From Timema cristinae (Eukaryota; Arthropoda; Insecta; Phasmatodea; Timematidae): DNA of 64,000 nt. Location: NCBI GenBank assembly GCA_039000515.1, contig JBCFYV010000024.1:18156541-18220540 (forward strand), given 5' to 3'. Below the pieces are notes generated by a model, which saw only the letters and a list, made by a program, of their open reading frames with translations, had not been told where the DNA came from and ran no database searches. How positions within the stretch are numbered: the first letter of the stretch is position 1; each line of letters starts with the position of its first letter. The translations under genes and the position numbers were made by a program. This document shows positions 12,701-24,700 of the stretch, one piece after another.

Positions 12701-15700
12701 AGCTCAGGATAGAGATAGGTGGCATATTTTCGTGAGTGCGCCAATGAACTTTGGACTTCCTATTGTCATAGAGTAAGTACAGATGTGCATTCTTTCACCC
12801 ATAAATTGGTCCAACAGCATAACACAATATAAATATATACTTGTTAGGAATTGCGCAACTCTCTTTATATACTCTTGGGAGTATTTAGTGAACATCTTTA
12901 ATTTTATAGACCAATATAAATTATAATAAAGTAACACACAATCACCATGAAACATTATTTTGTTATACATGAAAGGGCCAGGAAATAATTATAAGATATT
13001 TGAGTTTTGTAATTTAACATAAAAATATAGGTTTCTATAGAATGTGTTTTTAAAGAATATATTTATTTTACCTTTTCAGATAATATGGAATACCGAGGAT
13101 TGGTCGAAAAGAATTTTTGTTTCAAACCATCAGCAATGGAGCTTTCTCAGTCGACACATTTTTTTTCATCAGGTGAGACTTTTACATTTTATGAAGGACT
13201 GGGGAATGTGCAATGAACACTTCTGTCACATAGAGTACTATATTTGTTTGATATACAATTAATGTAACATCCACATTGGTGGCCATATGGTCTAAGGTGC
13301 TACTCTTGCAACAAACTAGACTGCTGATGATTGGGAGATCACGGTTCGATTCCTGTCGGGTATAGAGGGTGGTTTTCACTCTCCATCCACGCAAACTGGT
13401 TACTTAGTATAATATTCAACCTTCCTAATCCTAACATATGACTGTAATTAGTACATAGGCATAATCCAAAATGGTAGTCAAGATCATTGATAAAAAAATA
13501 TCCTGGAATTGATTGACAATCAAGTTTTAAATTTATAACGGTTTGTGTTTGTCACAGTGGTGTCTTGGTGTCATTCCTGTATTTCCGGACAGTAGCAAAG
13601 ATTGACGTCACAAAGCTCACAATGAGCACAGGAGTTCTATCCAACTTCATGCAATTCTTAGGATTGCTTGGATACAGATTTCTACGGTAAGAAAAATTAT
13701 CACACCAACATCATTGATACATTTTATTTTCTATTTTCATCAGTCTAAAGTTCAATTCAAAGAATTTGATAATGTAGTTTAATTTGTTTTGTAACTTTAT
13801 GAACAATAAATAATAAAATCTTAGTGTAATATAATTTACTTTGATTCCAGAAACATAATTTGATATTTAAAGATACAAATTATCCCTGAGAAATTAATTG
13901 AATAAAATATATTGGTAAGATGAATTTTATATTACACAATGAATCATTTGTTTAATATATATTGGTGAGTTTTATTTCAAGTTTCAACTGAAATGATGTA
14001 TTTTACATTAAATACCACTTACCAATTAGTCCCTTTGTATTGATGAAGAGAAATGTATGTATTAGACTAACATCCATTCCTATTTAGATTGTAACTTTGT
14101 TAGATACTAGACCATTCATTGTACAGGGTGAGGGCAGAACCAATTAGATGACTTATGCTAAGGAAAGTGATGGACAACATTCTGAGGTTTGCCTGAAATC
14201 TGGTGAAGCTTACCTGAGTGACATTATCTTCAAAAAGTGAAAAAAGTTTGGTGTATAACTTGCTTTTATTTAGCTGAATATTTACTTTCCAATGAAAGTG
14301 TTAGTTTTCAAATTACTAATAGTTTAATTGTTTTGGTCCCACGCTGTATATTGGCCTAAATCTTGAAATTTTAGATGTTGCAATGCTACCCATGAGGCGA
14401 AATGATTAATAAAGTTCATGCAATGTGTAAGTAGAAAGACTATTTAAATTCAATAATTTAAGAAGGGTATCTTCATTTCTATTTTCATGACATAAAGTAA
14501 CCTTCCAAGATATTTTTAATAATAACTTCCATCGTCCTTGGTGTGTTGTCCCACACTATGGTGCTATTTGTACCATTCCTTGTGACCTTTTATTTTATTG
14601 GGGCCGTGTAGTAAAAGAATGACTTTTTCAATACATTTATTATATTTTTTATACATTGAATGTTTGAATAGTGTGGCTTGCAACCTATCTACTCAGTACA
14701 TGTCTAGATTTAACTATGTTTGCATTCTTTAAAATAAAGACTGACAGAGTTAGTAACTAAATCTGTTACTATGGTATTTTCTTAAAAATTGGGTTTGCAA
14801 AACACATATACATGCTTAACTCCCAATATTAATTTCAATAGACTGGGGTGAGCTGTATTACCTCCCCAAGCTACATTTGTCTTGTATCCTTAAATTGTTA
14901 AAGAATAAGCGTTCTCTGCTAATCAGAGGGGCTTATGCTTAGTGGTTATAAACTATTTTAAAAGTGTAATGCGAAAGAAACAAATAGGAGTGTGCAAAGT
15001 CCACTTTTTCAATTTTAAGCAAAGTCAAATTGAATGGTATGAGGAAGAAAAACAAAAAAGTATGTGTGTTTTTAATCTAAATAATTTTTTTGGCAAAGCT
15101 TCGTAACTGTTAAATTTGGAATTTTACTTTCTAATCAAAGTCAAAGTGAAAGAATATTCAAAGGTCAAAGTTTTTCAAGCTTCGCACATTCCTAAAAACA
15201 AAAATTTCCTGGAATTCTGGGTCTTCAGGCGTTCAAAAATACTATGTACCGACAGGTGGGAGCTACTCAGGACTTAAGTTTGACACAATATTAAATTCAA
15301 ATCTATGAAAACATTCATATTTCCTTTCTTAAATAACCTTATAACTTTGGGTTTAAATAAGAGTGTTTCCATCTAAAGAGTAAATAAGTCGTTATATATT
15401 ACAAGAGGGTCTTCTGCAAGACATCATAGAAAGCATGGATGAGGGAAAGAGGAGCTTAAGAAGGAAGAGGATTACAATATTAGATGCCTAGAAGGAAAGA
15501 AGAAAATTCTGGGAGCTGAAGGAAGAAGTAGAATACAGGAGGTATTGGTGGTCTAGGTTCACTCACGTAAGGTAGAATACCTCATAATAAAGTAATATAG
15601 CTGGTATCACTGTGTCATTACAAGTAATCAATTGATCAGATTGTGATATGTTTCGCCCTAGCCTGACTGTGCCCTACATGTTTGTGTTGGGCTTGGCGGA

Positions 15701-18700
15701 GGTCTCCATGAAGTGGTTCTACTTCAACTCAGTATTTGAGCCACACACCTTGGACCATATCAACTGTCCCAACTACTGGTGGAGGAACCTCCTTTACATC
15801 AACACATTGTTTCCTGTGGAGGATATGGTCAGTAGTGAACACTATGTAGTAGTTATAATGGGCGTGTGAATTACTATTTACACATCTTAACACCATTGAA
15901 ATTTAAATCTATATCTCAATTTTTCAAATTTTGGCTAAAAATTTTTTTATAATTTTTTAATAACAAGTGAACATTTTATTAAAGATATTTTGACACATGT
16001 TTTTAATATTATGTAAAACAACAAATATTATTAAGTTTAGCAGAAGAGTGAAATGACAAACAAGGTTATTTCAACTTTGCTGTATTGGAATAATATTGGA
16101 GGCGAAGGGTCAGAGTAAAGAGGATCTATTGAGATGGCAGCAATGGGAGCTGTTCTATAGGTGTGTAAGAGACTTGCTATGGAGAAGAGAAGTGCTCTTG
16201 GTGTAAGGAAGTACTATATAGGGTGTAATTTGTACCTATAGTCACAAATGCAGCAGAAAAATGGATATTACATTTAAGAGAGACCAGGAAAATGGATGCC
16301 ATGGGGATTAAGTTTGTGAGAAGCATGTTAGCTGTCATGAGGTGTGACAGGATTAGGACTGAAGTTATCAAGTGTGGTTACAGGAAGTTAATGAGATAGA
16401 AGAAGGAAGTAAAGCTGAGATGGTATGGTCATGTAATGAGGATGGAAAAAAGAGTATGCCAAAGATTATTATTATTATTATTGTTTAAAGGCCCATCGAC
16501 ACATCGAGGTCATTAGGGCCTTGAAATATATTATAAACATAATAAAATCCCCGTAGGGGAAAGAGATAAAACATTCACCATCTGAGACACTCCATAGGAG
16601 TTCTCAAATGGGCTCTTGGTATAAATTAAGTGATACACCTGCTAAAAAAAAACCACAAGTGTATCACTCCAATAAAAAGACAAAACAAACATATTAAAAT
16701 ATAACACGTTAAAATGACACAACATGTTAAAATTATAATACGTTAAAAAGACAAAACAACATGTTAAATTGTAATAAAACTGTTAAAAAGATCTCAATAT
16801 GAGATAATATCCAAAAGAGCCACTTTATAAAAGTGACTCAAATGGCATTAAAAAGATCCGCCTGGCGTATAAAACGGAGTAAACAAATAACTCCATCCGC
16901 ACTATCGCGTAATAAAAAACGTAAGTCACCTTTAAAATCAAGAGCCAGACGGATAGGGGCTAGTTTGCGACACTCCACCAAAATGTGATGCACACTAAGG
17001 GGAGTATCACAAAACTCACACACTGGAGGTGGATCCCCTCTCAGTAAAAAACTATGGGTCAATGAAGTATGCCCGACGCGGAGTCTCGTCACGATGACCT
17101 CCTCTCTTCTAGACTTTCGTATAGAAGAGGGCCATCGCGATACACCGTCCCTGATGGACCGCAGCTTGTTCTGAGCAGGGGTCGAGACCCACTGCGCGTG
17201 CCAGGTGCGTAAGACTCCACGCTGAACATAACCATTTAGATCTAAAAACAGGACACCCAGACTCGCCTCCGGAGCAGGCGTGCTGCCTCCTTGGCTGCCT
17301 GGTTCGCCAGTTCATTTCCTGGAAGACCAGCGTGACCAGGAATCCAATAAAAGGCGAGCCGGGTGCTTAGTGAATCAATTTTAAAAATTTGTTCATGTAT
17401 CATCTGCACGAGGGGATTCCAGGAGTAGAGAGTGGACAATGCCAACAGAGCACTCATGGAATCCGTGCAGATGAGGACAGAACGCAGATGAGGACAGAAC
17501 GGTGACTACTTCGGTATACAAAACACAAAGATTTAAAAATGGCATATAATTCAGCTGTAAAAACACTGGTTTCAATAGGTAAACCAAATTTAAAATTGGA
17601 TCCTTCCACAACAAAAGCACATCCCACGGAGACTCCAGATTTAGAGCCATCAGTGTAGATGCGCTCAAATCCGTGAAAGCGAGTGGAGAGGAGCTCATTA
17701 AAGGTCCTCTCATATACAAAGTTTGGGGTGGTCGCTTTAGGGAACTTGGCAAGATCAAAATGGCATTTCGGGGGGCGTATCTTCCAGGGAGAAACTCGAC
17801 CTGGTGATGTGGGGATAGCCTTTGGCAGGACTATCCCACACGTGTCAAAAACCGATAGCATCCGGATCCCAATCAGCCTTGTACTACGCCATTTAGTTTC
17901 ATACAAGACACGGCTAGGGGGATGAAATACAGGGCGGTAAGCAACATTATTTGGCATGCAATGCAGTTTCGACACGTAAGATGCCAGGAGGTAAGACCGC
18001 CGGTAAGAAAGAGGGGGCTCACCGGCGTCAGCACAGATGCTGACGACTGGACTGGTACGAAAAGCACCAGTAGCCAGTCGAATGCCAGCATGGTGGACGC
18101 TATCGAGCATCTTTAACGCCGAGGGTCTAGCGGAACCATATACAAAACTGCCGTAATCAAGTTTTGATCTCACCAAGGCTCTATAGAGGTGCATCAAGGT
18201 TTCCCTATCAGCACCCCAAGAGCGACCACTCACAACTTTAAGTAAATTCAAAGCTTTAATACACCTCGCTTTCAGGTCTTTGATGTGGGGGATCCAAGTT
18301 AGTTTAAAATCGAATAAAAGTCCCAGGAACCTTACGGTCTCGGAGACAGGTAAAACAACATTGTTCATTAAAATATTGGGGGCTGGCTGTATTCCGCGTA
18401 ATCTATGGAAGTGGACGAAAGTCGTCTTGGCCGCAGAGAAACGAAAGCCATTACGAGATGCCCACAACCATAGATTGTTTACAGCGAGTTGTATCTGTCA
18501 TTCAGCCCTGTGGAGACTTGATGAACTGCAATAAATTGCGTAGTCATCCACAAAAAGGCATGAACGAACAGGTAAGCGCACGTTGTCTACAATGCTATTT
18601 ATAGCAATAGCGAACAACGTACAGCTCAAAGGACTGCCCTGTGGGACCCCATTTTCTTGAATAAAAGCATCGGATAAGGTGTTGTTTAACCTTACTCGAA

Positions 18701-21700
18701 AGTTTCTATCTGACATAAAATTAGCTATAAAAATAGAGAGGTTCCTCCGGAACCCCCAATTAAAAAGGTTTTTTAAGATGCCATAACGCCATGTGGTATC
18801 GTACGCCTTCTCCAAATCAAAGAAAACAGCCAAAAGATGCTGTTTATGAAGAAAGGCGTCACAAACAGCAGTCTCAAGACGGACGAGATGATCCACCGTG
18901 GATCGGTTACGGTGAAAACCACATTGAATATTGGATAGCAGATTGCGGGATTCTAAACACCATATAAGTCGTTTATTTACCATTTTTTCTAATATTTTGC
19001 ATACACAGCTAGTTAAGGCTATCGGTCTATAACTAGTTGGTTCTAATTTATCCTTGCCACTTTTATATATTGGGATAACGGTTGCTTGCCTCCACAGTGT
19101 TGGGAATTGACGAGATTCCCAAACACAATTGTAGAAGTCTAAGAGGAACGCCCGTCCAGCAGGGGACAGTTGGCGCAACATTTCGTAATGGATATCATCC
19201 GGGCCAGAAGTTGTATTGCCCGCCTGGGATAGGGCATAGGTAAGTTCCTCTTTACTAAAGGGGGAGTTATAATCCTCCCCCCGACTTTGGCCAAAATCAA
19301 TAGTAAGGCGCTCGATGCTGCGCTTATGCACCGCGAACTCGTTAGAGTAGCTCGCAGTGCTAGAAATAGCGGCGAACATCGAGCCCAATACATTGGCGAC
19401 CTCCACAGGGGAGGAGACAAGCGAACCGTTAGACATGAGGGCAGGTATACTATTAATGGAATTTTTGTTACCACTTAATTTACGTATATTGTCCCAAACC
19501 TTAGTTGTGGGAGTGGTAATTGTAAGGGTAGAAATAAACTGTCTCGAAGAATCTCTTCTGCTTTCTCGAATAACACGGCGAGCTCGAGCACGTAGAATCC
19601 GGAATGTTTCCAGATTCTCCAAAGTTGTACGTCGATGAAAGAGGCGAAGGGCCCTTCGACGATCAGAGACAGCCAACCGACACTCCTCGTTCCACCAGGG
19701 AACAGGACGGTGGCGCGGATTTAGGGATGGAAGCACTCGCCGCCGCGATGACCGTCGAAGTAAAATGCCCAGCCTTAATATCGACGTCAGGATGTTGGGA
19801 TTCACCAAATACAGCGAGCTCACGGAATCTATCCCAGTCAGCACGTTTTAGCACCCATTGGGGTATCCGCGCTGTACTGGGAGGATCTTCAAGTGGTGAG
19901 AGCAGAATGGGATAATGATCACTGCCACATAGGTCCGAGTGGACCTCCCAAAGGAAGTGGGCAACGATCCCGGGACTACAAAATGTTAGGTCGATGGCAG
20001 AGGATACACCATTAAAGGTAGAGAAGTTTGTCTGGGTCCCGGTGTTCATTAACACCAGGTTTCCCGAGACAAGAATATCCTCTACCATCCTCCCACGTGC
20101 GTCAGTAATATTGGACCCTCACACCAGGTTATGCGCATTAAAGTCCCCCAAGATGATATAGTTGTATAAAGAGCGCCTCTAGGGTCCTCTTAGGAACACG
20201 CTCTCCCGGTGGGAGGTAGATGCAACATATTGTTACCTCCAAAGGGAGGGAGACTCTGACAGCAATCACTTGGAGATCAGAAACGATATTAATATTTTTG
20301 TGATCTATATATTGCTTCGTGCGAATATAGCAACACCTCCGCTAGCCCGATCAAAGAAAGGCTTGTCGGTACGATACACATCGTACCCACGAAGCATCGG
20401 GTTGTCATTTGGGCGGAAGTGGGTCTCCTGCAAACACAAGATGGAAGGATGCAGGGAAGAAATTTGTTGTTTAATTTCATCTACACGAGCATAGAAACCC
20501 CTACAATTCCATTGTAGTAGCGTCATACGTAGTTAATATAATATTTAGTTATCCTCACAATCCATGTCACTATCCCTTAATAATAAAAATTGGTTGAGGG
20601 CCTTTTTAGGTCCTCTTGCCTTTCCCAGTCTCTCCTGGACCTCCCGCTTCAGGAGAGGCTTCGTTTTACTTTGGAGAGACTGGGTAGTCGGATCCTTGCG
20701 CGAAGGCTTTGTTAAGGCCTTCGATGCTTTTTTAATATTTATTTCGGCGGTCACTCGCTGGTCCTTCTTCAAGGCACCAGTGGGACTCGCCTTTACGGCC
20801 TCACCTGTTTCGCCACTCATCCCGGGCTCTGGTGGCCCAGAGGCGAGAATGAGCGACTCAACAGTGACCGCACGTAATTTATTTCCCCGAGGGGGGCTCG
20901 GGGGTGTTCCCCAAGGAGCCCTCCTGGGTGGTACAGGTGGGGGAGACGACTTAGGTGGCAGTTTTGCCCCTATTGACAATTTCGGCGACACCTTGGTTGG
21001 CGCGTTTTCAATACGGATGTCTCGAGCAGAGACCAATGGCACAGGTCGCGATGACGTCTTAGCGAGATTAACTGCGCAATGGCAATTGGGACAGTTAATG
21101 TTTTGGCTGACAATCTGGCTGCATGATGTTTGGAATACCGGAGCCTGACTAGATGCGTATTCCTTGCGTTCCTGGGCATATGAGATCTTTTTTTCGGATT
21201 GAATCTCCAGGACTTTTTTTTCTACCTTCCATTTCGGACAGGCCCGAGACCAGGCAGTGTGGACCCTTGCAGTTTATGCAGAACTTCGGAGACTCACATG
21301 GTGTTTCGTGAGCCTCTTGTCCACAATCCGCACAGGTCGGCTTACCACGGCATCTCAGCTTCGTATGCCCAAATTCCTGACACTGAAAACAGCGCCTAGG
21401 ATTAGGGACATACGGCCGGACCCTGAGCACGTGGAAGCCTGCTCGGACCTCCTTTGGAAGGGTAGGTGTCGCAAAAGTTAAGATATACGTGTCATTTTTT
21501 TGATCTTGTCCGTTCTTTTTGGTGCCAATACGGTATACTTCGGTGACGTGTTGAGGGGAAAGCTCCTCACAGATATCCTCAATGCTCACGCAGTCGAGGT
21601 CATAGCAAGTGACCACTCCCTTGCAAACATTGAGGAACCTGTGAGGTTCCACCTTCACCGGTATATGAGACGTATTGCTCAACGGTATTTCCGAGATTGC

Positions 21701-24700
21701 CATAACTCTTGAGGACTGGATGTCAGTTGTTGTCTGTATCATTATCGTGCCATCACGCAGTTTTTTAATTGATACGTCCGACTGTGCTACACCATTTATC
21801 ACTCTTTCGAGGATGAATGGGCTTACTCGCTTTAGACTTTCGTTTTCCTCTGCTCGAGACATTACCAGAAAGCGGGGCTGGGGTCTCACCACTTCCTGGA
21901 CCTTTTCCATCGATGGGCTGGACGGCCTTACCCGTTACCGCCTCTTATCAATATTACGGCCCTGTGAGGTGCCAGCAGAAATTGCCAGTACGGTGCCAGC
22001 GGTGACAAAGTTATTGGCCATGCCGTTATTGGGGACAACCACACATACTCGGATCGTAGACCCAGGGTGATCCAAGTTGGTACTACCACATATGGCCCTG
22101 TTAACTGTCCCGACGAGAGGCCCTATACGACGCTAGACATGACAACCTTCGCATAGGGCATCGCCGAGACAGAGGTCGTCGCAGCAAGTGGGTGTAGGAA
22201 AGTGCCAATTTTACGTCCGGGCCCTCATGAACGCAACCGATCTTTTCCCAAAGTAGGGTACCCGGTTATTGTCATCCCTAAGGCCCTTCTACTAAGGTAT
22301 TGCAACCGGCGCACTTTCATTTAGGAGCTCAAGGCAGTGGTATCCAATAATAAACAGAGAAGAGCCGGGTTAGTTGCCAAGGTCGTCAACGGAAAGGCCT
22401 CTGTGCAGGATGAACGGTGGGGGAAAGGAAGAAAAAGGTAAGGGTAGATAAAGCGAAGGGGGAAGAGTGAAAAAAAGGGGGAAAGTGAAGGAAGAAGAAA
22501 ATGATGTGAAAGGAAAGATATAGGATAGGTTTGTCCCACACGAGGTACGTACTGCACAGAAGCCTCCCCTTTTAGTCGCTTCTTACGACAAGCAGGGGTT
22601 ACTGCGGGACTATTCTAAACCCCGTCCCGCAGGGGGGAGTATGCCAAAGAAAATTATGGATATAAAGTATGTAGAAAAAAACCTAGAGAGGGTGGGCGGA
22701 ACGGATAGCAAAAAGTGTGTAAGTGAGAGGAGAAGAATGGAGGCAATTAAAGGAGTAAGAAAGGTAGGAAGATGGAGGCAGTTTATTAAATTGACCCGAC
22801 CACAGGCTACAAACAATTGATTATGATGATTTATATATTTACATCTTTCTAGATAATTTTTTTTATAGTTTTATGCACCTTACTAGCTGCTCGGACTATC
22901 TGAAAACCACATGAAGTTAATAAATTCTAAGGAAACACACCACTATTATCATGGAAATAGGACGTAAATGTAAGTTTGAAAATCATAAAGTGAAAAATAA
23001 ACTCTAGTGCTCCCAGCTGATATTTGAAACCAAATTGTGATATCCAGAGTAAAGATGAGCATACCAATAAAACATATTGATACTTAGGCTATGACCATAT
23101 TTTCGATCTGGTTATCACGACCAAGATACCAGCACAAAAAGTCTTGCTATAGTATATAGTATAGCGTGGCTATTCTATGCAATACTTTCTTTGCTTCAAA
23201 CAGACAGAAAAAATATATCATTTCATTTCTTCCAGCCTAGTTTTGTAAAGGCTAAATTTTAAATTCCAGTTTTGAAGTGCAAATGTTTGTGCACAGGAGC
23301 TATTAATTTTAAAATTCCAGATCTCTGCGTATTGTATATATCGCACAATACTAAAGAAAGGCAGACACATACTTATTTTTATTAATATAGATATGGCTTT
23401 ATGTTCTGGTGTCACAGTCACAGTGTCTATGTCGCAGTTCCATGCCCTTAGATAACTTTATCAGTTTGTTGAGAGTCAGATTGGCTCCTCTTATTGACAG
23501 TGGACCATTAATTTAATTTTTATTATAAAAAGTAATGCAATGCTACTATAATGAATGTTGTAATCAATTACTCCAATGATTGGTAGAACAAGTACAAGTA
23601 AAAGTGTGTGGTTGATAAATATCTTTGGCTGCCATAACATAATTATCCTTTGTTATACTTTTTACATCATCAGTGCATGATGTGGAGCTGGTACCTGGCC
23701 AATGACACTCAGTTCTTCATTCTGGGGGCGGTTCTTCTCATCCTCGCTGTCAGGTAATTCTTTAATGTAGTTTTTTTTAAACACTTTGTTTTGTTCATAG
23801 TAAGTTATATTTAACTAACCAATATTCTTAGAGTGATATTTTAATGTTAAAATATAGTTTGAAGCTATAAATATCTTACAATAATTTCTAAGATATTTTA
23901 ACAGTTTTGTTGTTGTTGGTTTACTAGAAAGATTCAGTTACTGATGTTTCATAATATAAAGATAAATAATTGCTTTAGCTAGTTTTGTTTTCTTTAATGA
24001 GTTAAGGTACTAAAATATCCATAATTAAAAATATAATAATCCTACGCACAAAAATTACAGCAGCAAACCAACTTTCAAATAATGCTACTTGATTAATATT
24101 TAGTTACTTTTTAAGAATTATAAAATAATCTAACAAGATTACATAAAATCATAAAAGTTTTTGTATTACAAATTTGTAAGGAATGGTAGTCATGCAATTA
24201 ATTGAGACAATAACTAACCTTACTTGTTTCAGTCATTTCCGCATTGCAGCATTTACTCTGCTGACATTTCTTTTGAGTTCCTGGTTTACTACAGGAATCA
24301 TAGCTTACCACAATAAACACATGCCCAGGTACCGTATCATTACTATTAGTTTTATTGAAAAGATATGCCATTATAAGGGATTTTTAACAGTTCCAGTCCT
24401 GTTTTCAAAATATAAATTTAAAGTATACTGGTTCTAGTTTTGATTTGTCTTAATACTCACTTGAGATCTTTGTGTAAGGGTTTAAAAAAAGCTTTAATCA
24501 ATATGGACCTTTGAATTAGGTAGATTTATGGTGATTGCTATAAAAGCAATCCAAATCAAAAGAATATTAAAATTCAAGATAATATTACAAATGTATATTT
24601 CAACTACACACTGTATATCTCAGGTAGACACCCTTTTTTTCTGGGGCCTTAGTTAAAAATAAGGTTGGAACCTAAGTGGGAGGTGTAAGTAAGATTAGCA

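Larger units (their letters stand above)
16466..22636 (-). mobile_element. RNase H-bearing non-LTR retrotransposon, near full length (I-type)
   Basis: Minus-strand order: GC-rich 5' UTR (22636-22022), ORF1 with CCHC knuckles, ORF2 with endonuclease, reverse transcriptase, RNase H and a C-terminal zinc motif, 3' UTR, then an (AAT)n tail at 16466-16482. The ORF layout, the RNase H domain and the trinucleotide tail fit the I superfamily; placement at clade level is inference. It is flanked by a perfect 14-bp target-site duplication, so it is complete or nearly so and recent. Several frameshifts and stops show this copy is inactive. It sits antisense in an intron of the NRF-6-like gene. Confidence 0.93.

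Noticed and set aside
20564..21148. 194-codon + strand ORF
   Set aside because: It is the opposite strand of the retrotransposon ORF1 C-terminal part, whose minus-strand reading is clearly the coding one.
22321..22557. 78-codon minus-strand ORF with F/S/L-rich composition
   Set aside because: It is the reverse of a purine tract in the 5' UTR of the retrotransposon; composition alone explains the open frame.
22561..22636. HDV-like self-cleaving ribozyme at the retrotransposon 5' end
   Set aside because: The helices do not follow the HDV order and there is no P3/P4 equivalent; only a simple pseudoknot is supported.
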